Of a stretch of 64,000 nucleotides of DNA, positions 28,598-38,055 are shown one piece after another; the first letter of the stretch is position 1; each line of letters begins with the position of its first letter. The DNA comes from Natronoglycomyces albus (GTDB taxonomy: Bacteria; Actinomycetota; Actinomycetes; Mycobacteriales; Micromonosporaceae). The DNA lies in the NCBI RefSeq assembly GCF_016925535.1, contig NZ_CP070496.1, positions 1,178,001-1,242,000 of the forward strand, given 5' to 3'. A program made the translations under genes and the position numbers. The notes under the pieces are model-generated. The model worked only from the letters and a program-made list of their open reading frames with translations, had not been told where the DNA came from and made no database searches.

Positions 28598-29254
28598 ATG
28601 CCGAAGATCGTGGACCACCAACAGCGTCGTGAACAGCTTGCCGAAGCAGTATTCCGGCTGGTGGTGCGAGAAGGACTGGCCTCGGCCTCCGTGCGTAACG
28701 TCGCGGCGGAAGCCGGATGGTCCTCCGGTTCAGTGCGCTACTACTTCCCCCGCCATGACGAACTCAAAGCCTTCGCCGCCGAGGTGGCCTCCAGGCGCAT
28801 CGCCCACGATGTCGTCAATCGGCTCCCCACCGACCCCAGCCAGTGCGCGCCGGTCGAATTCGCCGCCCGCTGCATGGAGAGCCTCCTACCCCTAGACCAG
28901 AAACGTCGTGCCGAATACAAACTCTGGGTTGACCTGGTGCAACGCGAAAGCGGACTTCCCGCCGAGGAACGCAGCCTACTGTGGGCCGGGCAACGCTCCC
29001 TGTGCCGCGACGTGATCGCTCACCTCATCGGCACTGGCTCCGCTCGCCTCGCCTCCCATTCCATGCCCGAACGCATCCATGTGCCGCTGCCCAGCCCTGA
29101 TGCGGAGCAGCTGGCCCATCACCTACACATATTCATCGATGGCCTTGCCTCCCAGATGATGTTCTTGCCCCATGAGGTCAACGCCGAACTGGCCCGAACG
29201 ACCTTGCGAGACTTCCTGGCGCTCCTGCGAGGAGAAACATCCAGTCAGAACTAA
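28598..29254 (+). CDS. TetR-family transcriptional regulator
   Basis: This is a 218-residue regulator with an N-terminal TetR helix-turn-helix (about 10–55: RREQLAEAVFRLVVREGLASASVRNVAAEAGWSSGSVRYYFPRHDEL). An all-helical ligand domain follows. I use the ATG at 28598; a GTG six bases upstream is equally possible and neither has a clear ribosome-binding site. The adjacent repeated palindrome and the divergent GAP membrane gene suggest local autoregulation of a transport function. The ligand is unknown. Confidence 0.88.
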   Translation: MPKIVDHQQRREQLAEAVFRLVVREGLASASVRNVAAEAGWSSGSVRYYFPRHDELKAFAAEVASRRIAHDVVNRLPTDPSQCAPVEFAARCMESLLPLDQKRRAEYKLWVDLVQRESGLPAEERSLLWAGQRSLCRDVIAHLIGTGSARLASHSMPERIHVPLPSPDAEQLAHHLHIFIDGLASQMMFLPHEVNAELARTTLRDFLALLRGETSSQN

Positions 29255-29322
29255 ATCGCCGCGCCTACAACCAGCGCCGCAGCGGCAGCCTCAGCACTTT
29301 CGCTGGTGGGGACTCGAGCGAG

Positions 29323-30267
29323 CTACCCCAACCACATCGTGGCGTTTGAGATCTCGGTGTGCCGATAGCCCACCGCCGAGACGAACTCCTGAATGTCTTC
29401 GCTGCTTGGCCCCTCTTGGGTGAAGGCCCCCACCGTCACTGTCAGAAAACGACCGTGCGCGGTGATGCGAGTGTCCCAGGCGACCTCCTCATGCAACGGG
29501 CGTGTACACGTCACGGGTGCATAAAAGATGTCGTCCGGGTCGAAGTCGATTCCGGCTTCGGCCCGGGCAGCCCCCTCGGCAGTGCGGAATTCGAAGACCC
29601 GCTGGCATACCTCGAAGCCCGCGTCCGGCCGCTCGTAATGGCCCTCGAGGCCGTAGAGGCATTCATTGCCGACCAGCAAATCCGGATTCTGCGTCTCCTC
29701 CAGCACGTTGGAGCAGTCCGCATGGTCCCAGCGGTCCACATAGATCAGGTGCGCCTTGCGCTCTTCGCCGTCGATGGTGAGGGTGAAATGCCAATCGCTG
29801 TGGTACCAGTCCTCCGCGTGGACCGTGCGAGCGTCCATGGGGAAGCCGCCGTCCGCTTCGGGCTCGGACTCGTCAGCATCGTTGGCGCCGTTACCCTCCT
29901 CGGCGATCACCGGGGCGCTTTCGTCGTCTCCTGAGGTGTACCACCAAATCCCGGCACCGCCTCCGCCAATGACAATGATCAGCAACAGCACCACCGCGAT
30001 GACGGTTCCTGTGGACGATCCCTTTTGCGGCGTGACCGGGGGCGGTCCGTAGTTGGGAACCGGTGGGGGAGTTCCCGGATTCAACGCTGAGGCTGAGAGG
30101 GACCCGGTCGGGTCCACCGGTGCCGGGCCGGGTGCCATACCCGGATAAGAGTCTTGCGGGCCCACTGGGTCGACCGGAGTGGGCCGGGGAGCCATACCGG
30201 GATAGGAATCGTGTGGGGGAGAAGGAACGTGGCCGTGGTTGGGGTCGTGGTGGGGGTCTTGGTGCAT
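29323..30267 (-). CDS. single-pass membrane protein with Pro-rich N-terminus and extracytoplasmic domain
   Basis: I recognise no named family in this 314-residue protein. The His/Pro-rich cytosolic N-terminus contains the unit DSYPGMAPxPxPVDP twice (about 21–35 and 39–53). One membrane helix lies at about 88–109 (VIAVVLLLIIVIGGGGAGIWW). An acidic spacer leads to an outer domain of about 170 residues with four to five Cys (DCSNV, NECLYG, EVCQRV, VTCTRP), likely disulfide-bonded. Such tripartite proteins are common in actinobacteria. It is convergent with the TetR gene and precedes glnA on the same strand by a wide gap. Confidence 0.68.
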   Translation of the reverse strand: MHQDPHHDPNHGHVPSPPHDSYPGMAPRPTPVDPVGPQDSYPGMAPGPAPVDPTGSLSASALNPGTPPPVPNYGPPPVTPQKGSSTGTVIAVVLLLIIVIGGGGAGIWWYTSGDDESAPVIAEEGNGANDADESEPEADGGFPMDARTVHAEDWYHSDWHFTLTIDGEERKAHLIYVDRWDHADCSNVLEETQNPDLLVGNECLYGLEGHYERPDAGFEVCQRVFEFRTAEGAARAEAGIDFDPDDIFYAPVTCTRPLHEEVAWDTRITAHGRFLTVTVGAFTQEGPSSEDIQEFVSAVGYRHTEISNATMWLG

Positions 30268-30472
30268 GGCTGCTCACGTCTCCGGGCAGGTGGCGGACGA
30301 TGATCATTCCCAACATAGCGTGCGAGGACCATCGGGTTCAGCATCCGTATGGCCATTTTCGGGGCCGGTCACCAGGCTCATTGGCGCATCCACGCAGGCA
30401 TGGGAGCCCCACGTCATTCATCGCACCCGCTTGTCCACAGTGTTGTGATAGCTTGCTCACCTTTGCCATGGG

Positions 30473-30526
30473 GCACCGTAGAGGGGGGCACACTGCTGCC
30501 AGCAGTGTGCCCCCCCTCTACGGTGC
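30473..30526 (-). terminator. 25-bp hairpin after glnA
   Basis: GCACCGTA-start arm 30473–30497 pairs with 30501–30526 with one bulged base and a three-base loop. It starts 15 bases beyond the glnA stop. This is the longest near-perfect stem among terminators here. Confidence 0.85.
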
Positions 30527-30541
30527 GTTGGTCGCTCCTAG

Positions 30542-31966
30542 TTAGACCTCGTAGTACAGGTCGAACTCGTGCGGAGTGGGACGCTGGCGGATCGGGTCGA
30601 TCTCGTTTTCGCGCTTGTACTTGATCCACGTTTCGATCAAGTCCGGCGTGAAGACTCCGCCCTCCAGCAGGTAGTCATGGCTGCTTTCCAGCTCGTTGAG
30701 CACCTCGTCGAGCGAAGCCGGTACCTGTTTGACGTCCCGGTACTCCTCCGGGCCCAGCTCGTAGAGGTCTTTGTCGATGGGCTCTGGCGGCTCGATCTTG
30801 TTCTTGATGCCGTCCAGCCCGGCCATGAGCATCGCCGAGAAGGCCAAGTACGGGTTCGCCGCTGGGTCAGGCACGCGGAACTCCACGCGCTTGGCCTTCT
30901 TGTTCGTGCCCGTCACCGGGATACGGGTACAAGCCGAGCGGTTGCGTTGCGAGTACACCAGGTTCACCGGAGCCTCAAAGCCCGGGACTAGGCGACGGAA
31001 CGAGTTCACCGAGGGGTTGGTGAATGCCAGCAGGCTCGGGGCGTGCGTGAGGAGCCCCCCGATGTAGTAGCGAGCGGTGTCGGACAGCCCGGCGTATCCG
31101 GTCTCGTCATAGAACAGGGTTTCTCCGCCCGACCACAGGCTTTGGTGGGTGTGCATGCCCGAACCGTTGTCGCCAAACAGAGGCTTGGGCATGAAGGTGA
31201 CGGTCTTACCCGCCTGGTGGGCGGTGTTCTTGATGATGTACTTGAACAGCTGAACTTGGTCGGCGGCGTGGGTGAGCGTCGAAAACTTGTAGTTGATCTC
31301 AGCTTGCCCGGCGGTGCCAACTTCGTGGTGCGCCCGCTCGACCTCAAGCCCTGCGGCGGCCAAGTTGTTGACCATCGTGTCGCGCAGGTCGGCGAATTGG
31401 TCGGTCGGGGAGACGGGGAAGTAACCGCCCTTGTGGCGAGGCTTGTAACCGAGGTTTCCGCCCGGCTCGTCGGTGCCGGTGTTCCACGCGCCCTCGACGG
31501 AGTCGATGTAATAGAAACCGTGTTGCGGCTTGGTGTCGAAGCGAATCGAGTCGAAGATGTAGAACTCGGCTTCGGGTCCGAAATAGGCCGTCTCCGCGAT
31601 ACCGCTGCTGACCAGGTACTGCTCGGCCTTCTTGGCAATATTGCGCGGGTCGCGGCTATAGGGCTCGCGGGTGAACGGGTCGTGGATGAAGAAGTTCAGG
31701 GCGAGGGTCTTGTGCTCACGGAAGGGGTCGATGAAGGCCGTGGTCACGTCCGGCAGCAGTAGCATGTCCGACTCGTGGATCTCCTGGAATCCTCGGATCG
31801 AGGACCCGTCAAAGGCCAGGCCTTCGGTGATGAGGTCGGCATCGAAGTAACTTGTGGGCAAGTTGAAGTGCTGCATGACCCCCGGCAGGTCGCAGAACCG
31901 CACGTCAATGAACTTCACGTCGTTGTCACTCACATACTTGAGCAACTCGTCTGGGTTTGCGAACAC
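30542..31966 (-). CDS. glnA: glutamine synthetase type I (GSI-beta)
   Basis: GlnA makes glutamine from glutamate and ammonia with ATP, in the cytosol as a dodecamer. The 474-residue protein shows the GS signature [10 protein letters not shown], the ATP/metal segment [18 protein letters not shown] and NRSACTRIP. The adenylylation-type loop [10 protein letters not shown] has Tyr402, so it is a GSI-beta enzyme controlled by GlnE. GGAGAGGAAG precedes the GTG at 31966. A four-part GlnR box lies about 180 bases upstream and a strong terminator follows. The RDD gene diverges upstream, as in many actinobacteria. Confidence 0.96.
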   Translation of the reverse strand: MFANPDELLKYVSDNDVKFIDVRFCDLPGVMQHFNLPTSYFDADLITEGLAFDGSSIRGFQEIHESDMLLLPDVTTAFIDPFREHKTLALNFFIHDPFTREPYSRDPRNIAKKAEQYLVSSGIAETAYFGPEAEFYIFDSIRFDTKPQHGFYYIDSVEGAWNTGTDEPGGNLGYKPRHKGGYFPVSPTDQFADLRDTMVNNLAAAGLEVERAHHEVGTAGQAEINYKFSTLTHAADQVQLFKYIIKNTAHQAGKTVTFMPKPLFGDNGSGMHTHQSLWSGGETLFYDETGYAGLSDTARYYIGGLLTHAPSLLAFTNPSVNSFRRLVPGFEAPVNLVYSQRNRSACTRIPVTGTNKKAKRVEFRVPDPAANPYLAFSAMLMAGLDGIKNKIEPPEPIDKDLYELGPEEYRDVKQVPASLDEVLNELESSHDYLLEGGVFTPDLIETWIKYKRENEIDPIRQRPTPHEFDLYYEV

Positions 31967-32142
31967 GAGGCTTCCTCTCCTCTTGATGGTGCCGATGTGT
32001 GCCTCGGCTGTCTTCCTCTACCCGGCCGTCGAGCTTCGCCACCTAGAATCGGCGGCTTAACCTTGCCCCGACGCGGCCGGTAACGGCGGCCACCTGGGGT
32101 CCGAACGGGAGCTTCGGTTTCGTCTGAGCCTAATCAGAGGCC

Positions 32143-32180
32143 GTTGCCACGTCATGACTCAAATGTTTCGGTCTTGTTAA
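32143..32180 (-). promoter_or_regulatory. GlnR-type operator upstream of glnA
   Basis: Read on the minus strand, the site is TTAAC-n6-GAAAC-n6-GTCAT-n6-GCAAC. That is the two a-sites and two b-sites of the actinobacterial GlnR consensus gTnAC-n6-GaAAC repeated with exact six-base spacers. It lies 177–214 bases upstream of the glnA start. The rest of 31967–32356 holds no gene. Confidence 0.75.
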
Positions 32181-32356
32181 ACGCCACCGTTTTGCGGCCA
32201 CCGGGTGTGATAAGCGCATCATCGGCATCCCATCGGTCCCGGTGCCGTACGTCAGCACCCCACATCGGCGCAGTCCCACCGCCGGTGGTTTCGCGACACA
32301 TCACCCAGCTTAGGAGCGTCGGTGCCGCAAATCCGGGAATCTTCTAGGCTGGTCTC

Positions 32357-32782
32357 ATGAGCGCCCAGTCAAAGTCTTCGTCCTCCTCCTACACCCCCGC
32401 CAGCCCCGACCTGGCTAGCCTCGGAGAGCGGTTCGCCGCGCTATTGATCGACTGGGTGGCCTGCCTGGTCATCGTTCGGGCCGCCGGAGTCGCCGGGTGG
32501 CTTCCCGAAGAATGGGCCTACTTGTACACGCCGGGGCTACTGGTGGTCGTCTACACCGCCGCCCTCGGGTTCTCCACCCAGTCGCTAGGCATGTTCTTCC
32601 TGCGTATTCACTGCGTCAACGCTGATCACCTAGGCTCGATAGGCGTGCCACGCGCTCTGGTGCGGGTCCTTTTGATGCTGCTGGTCTTTCCTCTGGTTAC
32701 CGCGTTTATCGACCCACATGGGCGTGGGCTGCATGATCGAGCGGCCAACTCCGTCATGGTCAAGGGAGCCAGCCGTGGCTGA
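32357..32782 (+). CDS. RDD family membrane protein
   Basis: The 141-residue protein has a Ser-rich N-terminus, then the RDD pattern LGERFAALLIDWVACLVI with Arg and Asp in helix one. Helix two is at about 57–75, and the closing HGRGLHDRAANSVMV has the last Asp of the motif. Three helices are expected. RDD proteins next to glnA are widespread in actinobacteria; the role is unknown, ion transport having been proposed for some. The start ATG at 32357 has no strong ribosome-binding site. It ends ten bases from the convergent NYN gene. Confidence 0.85.
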   Translation: MSAQSKSSSSSYTPASPDLASLGERFAALLIDWVACLVIVRAAGVAGWLPEEWAYLYTPGLLVVVYTAALGFSTQSLGMFFLRIHCVNADHLGSIGVPRALVRVLLMLLVFPLVTAFIDPHGRGLHDRAANSVMVKGASRG

Positions 32783-32792
32783 ATGGCATTGC

Positions 32793-34145
32793 TCAGCCGC
32801 GTGAGAGCCGGTTGATGAGAGCCTCGGCCGGAAGCGCGTAGGCTCCGTGCCGGGCCGAACCTTCGGCCACCTCGCGATCCGAGGAAATCACGACTACCGG
32901 CCGTCCGGAGGGCTCGGCGGCCGCCAAGGACCGCACGACCTCATCGGCGGTTTGCCCCTTCTTACTGAACAGAACCCGCACCCCGCGCGGAGGCGGTGGC
33001 AGCCCCACGACCGGGTCTGAGCCGTCCCAGACCACGGTCACCTCGGCCCCGGTCTGCGCGGCCACGCCGGAGAGGCCCTTGCTGAGCCGATTGCGCTGCT
33101 GCTCCAGCGAGATCTCCTTCCACGCTCGCATCGTCACGTTGTAGCCGTCGACAATGAGGTGAGCTTGGGGCAGCTCCAACAGTTGCAACAGGCGCCCAGG
33201 GTCGGACGGGTGGAGCCCACGGGAGGACTCCGCGAGTTTCTCCGGTTCCGCGCACCGAGTGTCGGCCACGTGGTCGGCGGGGCGCTCGACCACTGGCTCC
33301 ATCGCCAATTCCCGGCGCAAACCAGCCGTGGTGCCCGACAATGTCTCCAGCAACAGCCACAGCCGTGAATCATGCAATTGTCGTGAGTCGCGCACGGCCT
33401 CTCTAGCGCGGTCGCGCTCGGTTTCAGCCTGAGCCAGTTGCTCGCGCAACTTCTTTGCCTCGGCGGCGTGTTTGCCGCTGAGCTGCTTGAGACGCCCCTT
33501 CTCCGCGGCCAAGTCATTGCGAGCCTTCGTCAAAGCCAGTTGGGCCTCTTCCAAGTGGCGACGCAACCGATGCTGGTCGGATCGCAGCGTGGCCAGCTCC
33601 TCTTGCATCCCCAGCACCTCTTCGCGCAACCGCTCGTTGTCCTTATAGGCCGCGTCGCGATCCCGCTCGGCCGCCGCCTGCGCGCTGTGGGCGTCCTTGA
33701 CCTTCTGCTCGACCTCGGCCGATGCCTCAGAGGTGCGTAGAGACTCCGAAGCCGACTCGACCAAGTCCTGCCAGCCCTCCGGCTGCAGCAGATAGGCCAA
33801 CGCAGCCACCTCATGCGGTTTGGCGATGGCGGGTATGTCTCCTTGGAGGACCTGGGCCACCAACGGCGCGTCGGAGGAACGCACCAGCTGGGCCACCTGC
33901 GAACGGAACGTCGGGTTCTGCGCTAGCTCCTCGCGCAGGATTCCCGCCGCGTGCTTGGCCCGCTTCTCAGCGGTGAACCGGACAAACCGCCGCAGCCGCT
34001 TGGGCATATCCGCGATCCGGATGCCGGGGAGCACAGCGGAGGCGACGTCGACCGCCTGCGTCCGGGCCGGTTCCGGCAGGAGCGCGAATCGCGCCGAACT
34101 GGAGTCGGTGCGGGTTTCGGCGTCACTGTCGGATTGGTCAGTCAT
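32793..34145 (-). CDS. NYN-domain (PIN-like) RNA-associated protein with long coiled coil
   Basis: The 450-residue protein has a helical N-terminus (about 20–140: PKRLRRFVRFTAEKRAKHAA, PHEVAALAYLL). A coiled coil spans about 150–270, rich in Glu, Arg, Ala and Leu heptads. The C-terminal NYN/YacP-like nuclease fold starts LIVDGYNVTMRAW and has VTVVWDGSDPV and VISSDREVAEGA-like SSDREVAEGSARHGA. Acidic residues expected for metal binding are present, so RNase activity is plausible. The start at ATG 34145 removes 51 upstream codons that would overlap the pimB promoter; GGAG lies just before it. Confidence 0.78.
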   Translation of the reverse strand: MTDQSDSDAETRTDSSSARFALLPEPARTQAVDVASAVLPGIRIADMPKRLRRFVRFTAEKRAKHAAGILREELAQNPTFRSQVAQLVRSSDAPLVAQVLQGDIPAIAKPHEVAALAYLLQPEGWQDLVESASESLRTSEASAEVEQKVKDAHSAQAAAERDRDAAYKDNERLREEVLGMQEELATLRSDQHRLRRHLEEAQLALTKARNDLAAEKGRLKQLSGKHAAEAKKLREQLAQAETERDRAREAVRDSRQLHDSRLWLLLETLSGTTAGLRRELAMEPVVERPADHVADTRCAEPEKLAESSRGLHPSDPGRLLQLLELPQAHLIVDGYNVTMRAWKEISLEQQRNRLSKGLSGVAAQTGAEVTVVWDGSDPVVGLPPPPRGVRVLFSKKGQTADEVVRSLAAAEPSGRPVVVISSDREVAEGSARHGAYALPAEALINRLSRG

Positions 34146-34273
34146 AGCTCCAAGTGTGCCACCTCGCGCAGGTGCCTGTGACCGAGCCTGCGCAGGTCTG
34201 CCGTACCCTAGGGAGCCGTTCTCGACCGTCCCCGGCCCAAAGCTGGGCGCTACCGCCGTGAGGTATCCACACT

Positions 34274-35404
34274 GTGAGTCGGACTCTGTTGGTGACAAAT
34301 GACTTCCCGCCGCGCCGAGGCGGCATACAGTCTTTCGTATACGGGTTGGCTCGACGATTCCCCGCCGACGACCTGGTGGTGTACTCCTCGACCGCCGAAG
34401 GCGCCGTGGAGTTTGATGCCGAACAGGACTTCACCGTCATCCGCGACAAGTCCTCAATGTTGCTGCCGACCGCCCGGGTGGGACGCCGGGCCGTTGAGAT
34501 CGCCAACGAATACGGATGTACCCGATTGTGGTACGGAGCGGCCGCACCGCTGGGCCTCCTATCGCCGAGGATGCGGGCGGAAACCGCGATCGAGCGCATC
34601 GTCGGTCTCACTCACGGACATGAGGCGGGATGGGCGTCGCTGCCGGTGGCGCGGGGCCGACTACGCGCCATTGCCGACGGGGCCGATGTATTGACCTACC
34701 TGGGGGAATACACCCGATCTCGCATCGCCAAGGCGGTAGGGGAGCGTACCGATTTGCGGCAGCTGACCTTCGGCGTCGACACTGAACAGTTCCACCCCAG
34801 TGTGGATGCCTCCCCGGTGCGGCAACGCTGGGGCCTGCGGGGACGACCAGTGATCGTGTGCGTCTCCCGGCTCGTGCCGCGTAAGGGTCAAGACATACTC
34901 ATCGAAGCCCTGCCGCGTATTCAAGCATCGGTCCCGAAGGCCGCGTTGCTGCTAGTGGGGCAGGGTCCCTACGAGTCGACTCTGCGTAAGCTGGCCGCCA
35001 AACACGGGGTGACCGACGACGTGGTCTTCGCCGGACTGGCTCCCGAGGATGAGCTGGCCGCCCACTATAGGGCCGGAGACGTCTTCGCGATGCCGTGCCG
35101 CACCCGCCGTGGCGGCCTCGACGTGGAAGGCCTGGGCGCGGTGTTTGCCGAAGCCGCGGGATGCGCTTTGCCGGTCGTCGTGGGCGATTCGGGCGGAGCT
35201 CCGGCGGCCGTTGACGATGGCCACACCGGATTCGTGGTCGACGGGCGCAGCCGCGACCAGGTCACCGACCGACTGGTGACGCTGTTGACCGACCGAGACC
35301 TCGCCGCTAAGTTTGGCCAGGCCGGACGGGAGTGGGTCGCCAAGGAATGGACGTGGGAACACCAGGCTCGACGGCTTTTCTCCATGCTCGGCATACCGCA
35401 ATAG
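34274..35404 (+). CDS. pimB: GT4 mannosyltransferase PimB-like (phosphatidylinositol mannoside synthesis)
   Basis: The 376-residue GT-B enzyme begins TLLVTNDFPPRRGGIQSFV, the acceptor-side glycine motif. It has VSRLVPRKGQDILIEALP and the donor-site block RRGGLDVEGLGAVFAEAAGCALPVV, where EGLGxVFxEA carries the two catalytic-region Glu residues. This matches PimB', which adds the second mannose from GDP-mannose to PIM1 at the inner membrane. In mycobacteria the gene is also close to fadD15 and an SRPBCC gene, both present a few kb downstream here. The start is GTG at 34274. Repeat copy D and a hairpin follow. Confidence 0.86.
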   Translation: MSRTLLVTNDFPPRRGGIQSFVYGLARRFPADDLVVYSSTAEGAVEFDAEQDFTVIRDKSSMLLPTARVGRRAVEIANEYGCTRLWYGAAAPLGLLSPRMRAETAIERIVGLTHGHEAGWASLPVARGRLRAIADGADVLTYLGEYTRSRIAKAVGERTDLRQLTFGVDTEQFHPSVDASPVRQRWGLRGRPVIVCVSRLVPRKGQDILIEALPRIQASVPKAALLLVGQGPYESTLRKLAAKHGVTDDVVFAGLAPEDELAAHYRAGDVFAMPCRTRRGGLDVEGLGAVFAEAAGCALPVVVGDSGGAPAAVDDGHTGFVVDGRSRDQVTDRLVTLLTDRDLAAKFGQAGREWVAKEWTWEHQARRLFSMLGIPQ

Positions 35405-35410
35405 AACGAC

Positions 35411-35511
35411 GAGGCTTATGCGAAAGGCACCTTCGGCGTTCTCGTGGGCTCGTCTAGGAGCCTAAACTTCGCCTCCCGCGCCCCAGATACTCGCACTTTC
35501 GCATAAGCCTC
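35411..35511 (+). repeat. 100-bp intergenic repeat, copy D
   Basis: It has near-perfect inverted ends, CGAGGCTTATGCGAAAG and CTTTCGCATAAGCCTCG, the best-preserved pair in the window. The internal CTTCGGCGTTCTCGTGGGC is retained. It starts six bases after the pimB stop. The complementary reading frame is closed by a stop. Confidence 0.82.
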
Positions 35512-35542
35512 GAAGATGACCGGCGGGAGCTGGCCCGTCAAC

Positions 35543-35575
35543 CAAGGGGCCCCACCGCGATGGTGAGACCCCTTG
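35543..35575. terminator. hairpin between pimB and response regulator gene
   Basis: CAAGGGGCCCCACC (35543–35556) pairs with GGTGAGACCCCTTG (35562–35575) with two mismatches. It lies between two converging genes. Confidence 0.6.
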
Positions 35576-35683
35576 ACAAGCCTGCGTGCAGTATTTGGCC
35601 CCGGCCAGACTGATATCTCGGTGCGTGCCGTATCGAGCCAGGCGGGCAGGCGAACCGCCGCCAAAGACCCTCAGGCGGACACG

Positions 35684-36355
35684 CTAGAACTTCGGTGAGT
35701 CCGGAGCCTCCAGCAGACCCAGCTTCAACGCCGTCATCAGCGCCTGCGCGCGGTTTCCCGCGCCCAACTTCTCGTACAACTTAGAAATGTGTGTCTTCGC
35801 GGTTGACTCCGACACATATAGCTGTTTGGCGATGCCCGCCACACTCATGCCGTCGGCCAGTAGCTTCAACACTTGCGACTCACGGGGCGACAACTGCGGG
35901 CCCGTGGGCGTCAGACGTCGCTTCATCGCCTCGGCCAAATCCGCGGCCGTGAACGCGTTCGGGGTCGCCGCGGCATGACGCGCCGCCGCCACCACGTCGT
36001 TGGACGGGGCACTCTTGGGCACAAACGCCGAGGCTCCCGCATCCAACGCGCCGAACAACTGGTCATCTCCGGCGTACATCGTCAACACCACGATGCCCAT
36101 TTCCGGGTGGTTCTTGCGAATCTTGCGCGTGGCGTCCAGTCCCGAACCATCCGGAAGCCGCAGGTCCATGATCACCACGTTTGGTTGCAACGCCGAGGCC
36201 TTGCGCACTCCGTCAGTGGCAGTTCCCGCCTCGCCCACGACGTCGAATTCCGGGTCCCGATCAAAGGCGTGCCGCAATCCCTTACGGATCAGGTCATGGT
36301 CATCGACCAGCAGAATCGTAATGCGGTCATCCACTTCGGTAACGTCAGAACTCAT
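35684..36355 (-). CDS. NarL/LuxR-family response regulator (MacR-like)
   Basis: The 223-residue regulator has a receiver domain (about 12–130) with acidic pocket DD at 18–19, phosphoacceptor D64 in VIMDLRLPDG and K114 in FVPKSAP. A LuxR helix-turn-helix follows (about 156–212: LSPRESQVLKLLADGMSVAGIAKQLYVSESTAKTHISKLYEKL). Its ATG overlaps the stop of the histidine kinase (ATGA), so the pair is translationally coupled. The neighbourhood (acyl-CoA ligase, SRPBCC, ROK glucokinase) matches the Streptomyces locus of MacRS, a system affecting morphogenesis. That name is by context only. Confidence 0.9.
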   Translation of the reverse strand: MSSDVTEVDDRITILLVDDHDLIRKGLRHAFDRDPEFDVVGEAGTATDGVRKASALQPNVVIMDLRLPDGSGLDATRKIRKNHPEMGIVVLTMYAGDDQLFGALDAGASAFVPKSAPSNDVVAAARHAAATPNAFTAADLAEAMKRRLTPTGPQLSPRESQVLKLLADGMSVAGIAKQLYVSESTAKTHISKLYEKLGAGNRAQALMTALKLGLLEAPDSPKF

Positions 36356-38037
36356 TGCTTGGTCTCCTCATCTTTAGCCTCCGTGGCGCCAACGGGCCGT
36401 TGGGAAGCATGCAGGACAACTGCCACGGTCGTGCCGTGGGGCTTATGGGGACGAATCTCCAAAGAACCACGGATGCGTTCGGCGCGCTCGGACATGATGG
36501 CCAGTCCGTAGCGCCCCTCGGCTTGATCGCCGGAGAGTCCTTGGCCGTCATCCGTCACTTCCACTCGCGCATAGGGTGGGTCCACCTCGCAGGTCACCCA
36601 TAGGTTCTGGGCTCGAGCGTGCTTGCGGGCATTTGTGATCGACTCCTGCGCGATGCGCAATAGCTCCGCCTCCACACTGGCGGGAAGGCGCGCCCCGCCC
36701 TCGTCTAGCGACAAATGCACCCGCAGGCCCGCCGACGAGGCGACCGTTCGGGCATAGTCGGCAATGGAAGCGGTCAAACCACCCTGCCGGTCTACATCTG
36801 ATCGTAGCTCGAAAAGTGAGAAACGAAGCTCTGTCACCAGCCTCGTCACCTCTGCGCGCAAATCCTCTAGCTCCCCGCGGGCCTCAGTGGCCTCCTCGGG
36901 CACGACCGCTGTCGCATTGTCGATGCCGTAGCCCAACATAGCCAACTCTTGGGCGATACCGTCGTGGATTTCGCGGGCTAGGCGTTGGCGTTCCTCGGCG
37001 GTGGCCAGGGAACGCACTTCTTCGAACAGCAACGCGGTTTCCAGCCGCAGCGGCATGCCCTTGGTTCGGTCCTGGACTTCCTGCACCATCTCGGTGGTGA
37101 AGCTGTCTATGGCCTCGGACTCAACCGCCACCAAAGCCACGGTGCGTTGTTCGGCGACCAGAGGTACCACTAGTGAGGCCACCGGTCCGCCTGCCGACCG
37201 TGACAGCGGCAGTCTTCCCGTTTGCGGTTGTTGCCCCGCCCAAGCATCGGCTAGCAACGTGTTGAGCTGCGGGGAGGTTTCCCAGTCGACTCGCTCGGCG
37301 GCGTGCTGGGCCAGCACCACTAGTCGGCGTCCCGCCGAGGCTCCCAGTACCGCGATGCGTTGGGTGCCGGCCACTTCGGCCACGGAGTTGACGATGTCGG
37401 TGGCGATGCCGCCTGGATCGAGGGTGCCGCCGGGCAGTTGTCGCGCCACGGCCCGCAGTTGGGTGAGCAACGCGGCGGCTTCCACGTAAGGATGGTTGGG
37501 GGACACCTCGTCGGCATAGCTTTGACTGCGGCGAACCCACCAGGCGGCGATGGCCGCGACTAGGGCGATGGTGACGGCCTGGGATACGGCGGTGAAATAC
37601 GTTTCGTAGTGAATCGCCGGTAGCGTCGAACCGACGATGATCAGGCCGGTGACGGCTCCACTGGTCAAGAATGCCGGCTCCCAGACAAAGAGACGGTCGA
37701 GCAGGCGCCGCTCACCGACGTAGTCGGCCGCGTAGTACGCCGAGTGAGCTAGCGGCACCAAGAGATAGGGAAGCAGCCAGGCGGGGACTCCTCCGGTGGA
37801 GAGGGTGCCGAGGATGACCACGGACGTTTCCACGAGGCGTCCGGCCGGGCCCAACACGCGATGGGTGGGCGAGACGACGGCCGGAAGTGAGGCCAGGAGC
37901 AGGATCGAACACCAGATGGTGGCCTGCAACGGACCGACGGTGGCCCAGCCGACGGTCGCGACTAGCGCGAACAGAAGGGTACGCAGAGCGAAGGCGGGTA
38001 GCCTCCAGTGCCCTTTGAGCACTGGTTCATCGGCCAT
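36352..38037 (-). CDS. membrane sensor histidine kinase with GAF-like domain (MacS-like)
   Basis: This is a 561-residue kinase. About five helices lie in residues 15–168, and a GAF-like domain at about 185–325. The HisKA_3 dimerisation helix has H358 in RLAREIHDGIAQELAMLGYG. The HATPase domain at the C-terminus has the N box ESITNARKHARA and G box VTDDGQGL. It is encoded first and overlaps its response regulator by four bases. The 18-base gap after the acyl-CoA ligase suggests all three are one transcript. The signal is unknown. Confidence 0.9.
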   Translation of the reverse strand: MADEPVLKGHWRLPAFALRTLLFALVATVGWATVGPLQATIWCSILLLASLPAVVSPTHRVLGPAGRLVETSVVILGTLSTGGVPAWLLPYLLVPLAHSAYYAADYVGERRLLDRLFVWEPAFLTSGAVTGLIIVGSTLPAIHYETYFTAVSQAVTIALVAAIAAWWVRRSQSYADEVSPNHPYVEAAALLTQLRAVARQLPGGTLDPGGIATDIVNSVAEVAGTQRIAVLGASAGRRLVVLAQHAAERVDWETSPQLNTLLADAWAGQQPQTGRLPLSRSAGGPVASLVVPLVAEQRTVALVAVESEAIDSFTTEMVQEVQDRTKGMPLRLETALLFEEVRSLATAEERQRLAREIHDGIAQELAMLGYGIDNATAVVPEEATEARGELEDLRAEVTRLVTELRFSLFELRSDVDRQGGLTASIADYARTVASSAGLRVHLSLDEGGARLPASVEAELLRIAQESITNARKHARAQNLWVTCEVDPPYARVEVTDDGQGLSGDQAEGRYGLAIMSERAERIRGSLEIRPHKPHGTTVAVVLHASQRPVGATEAKDEETKQ

Positions 38038-38055
38038 CCCGCCTCCGCTTCTGAC

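Noticed and set aside
30063-30545. Open frames antisense to the Pro-rich membrane protein and the glnA terminator
   Set aside because: They cross a strong hairpin and a well-supported minus-strand gene and have no homology I recognise.
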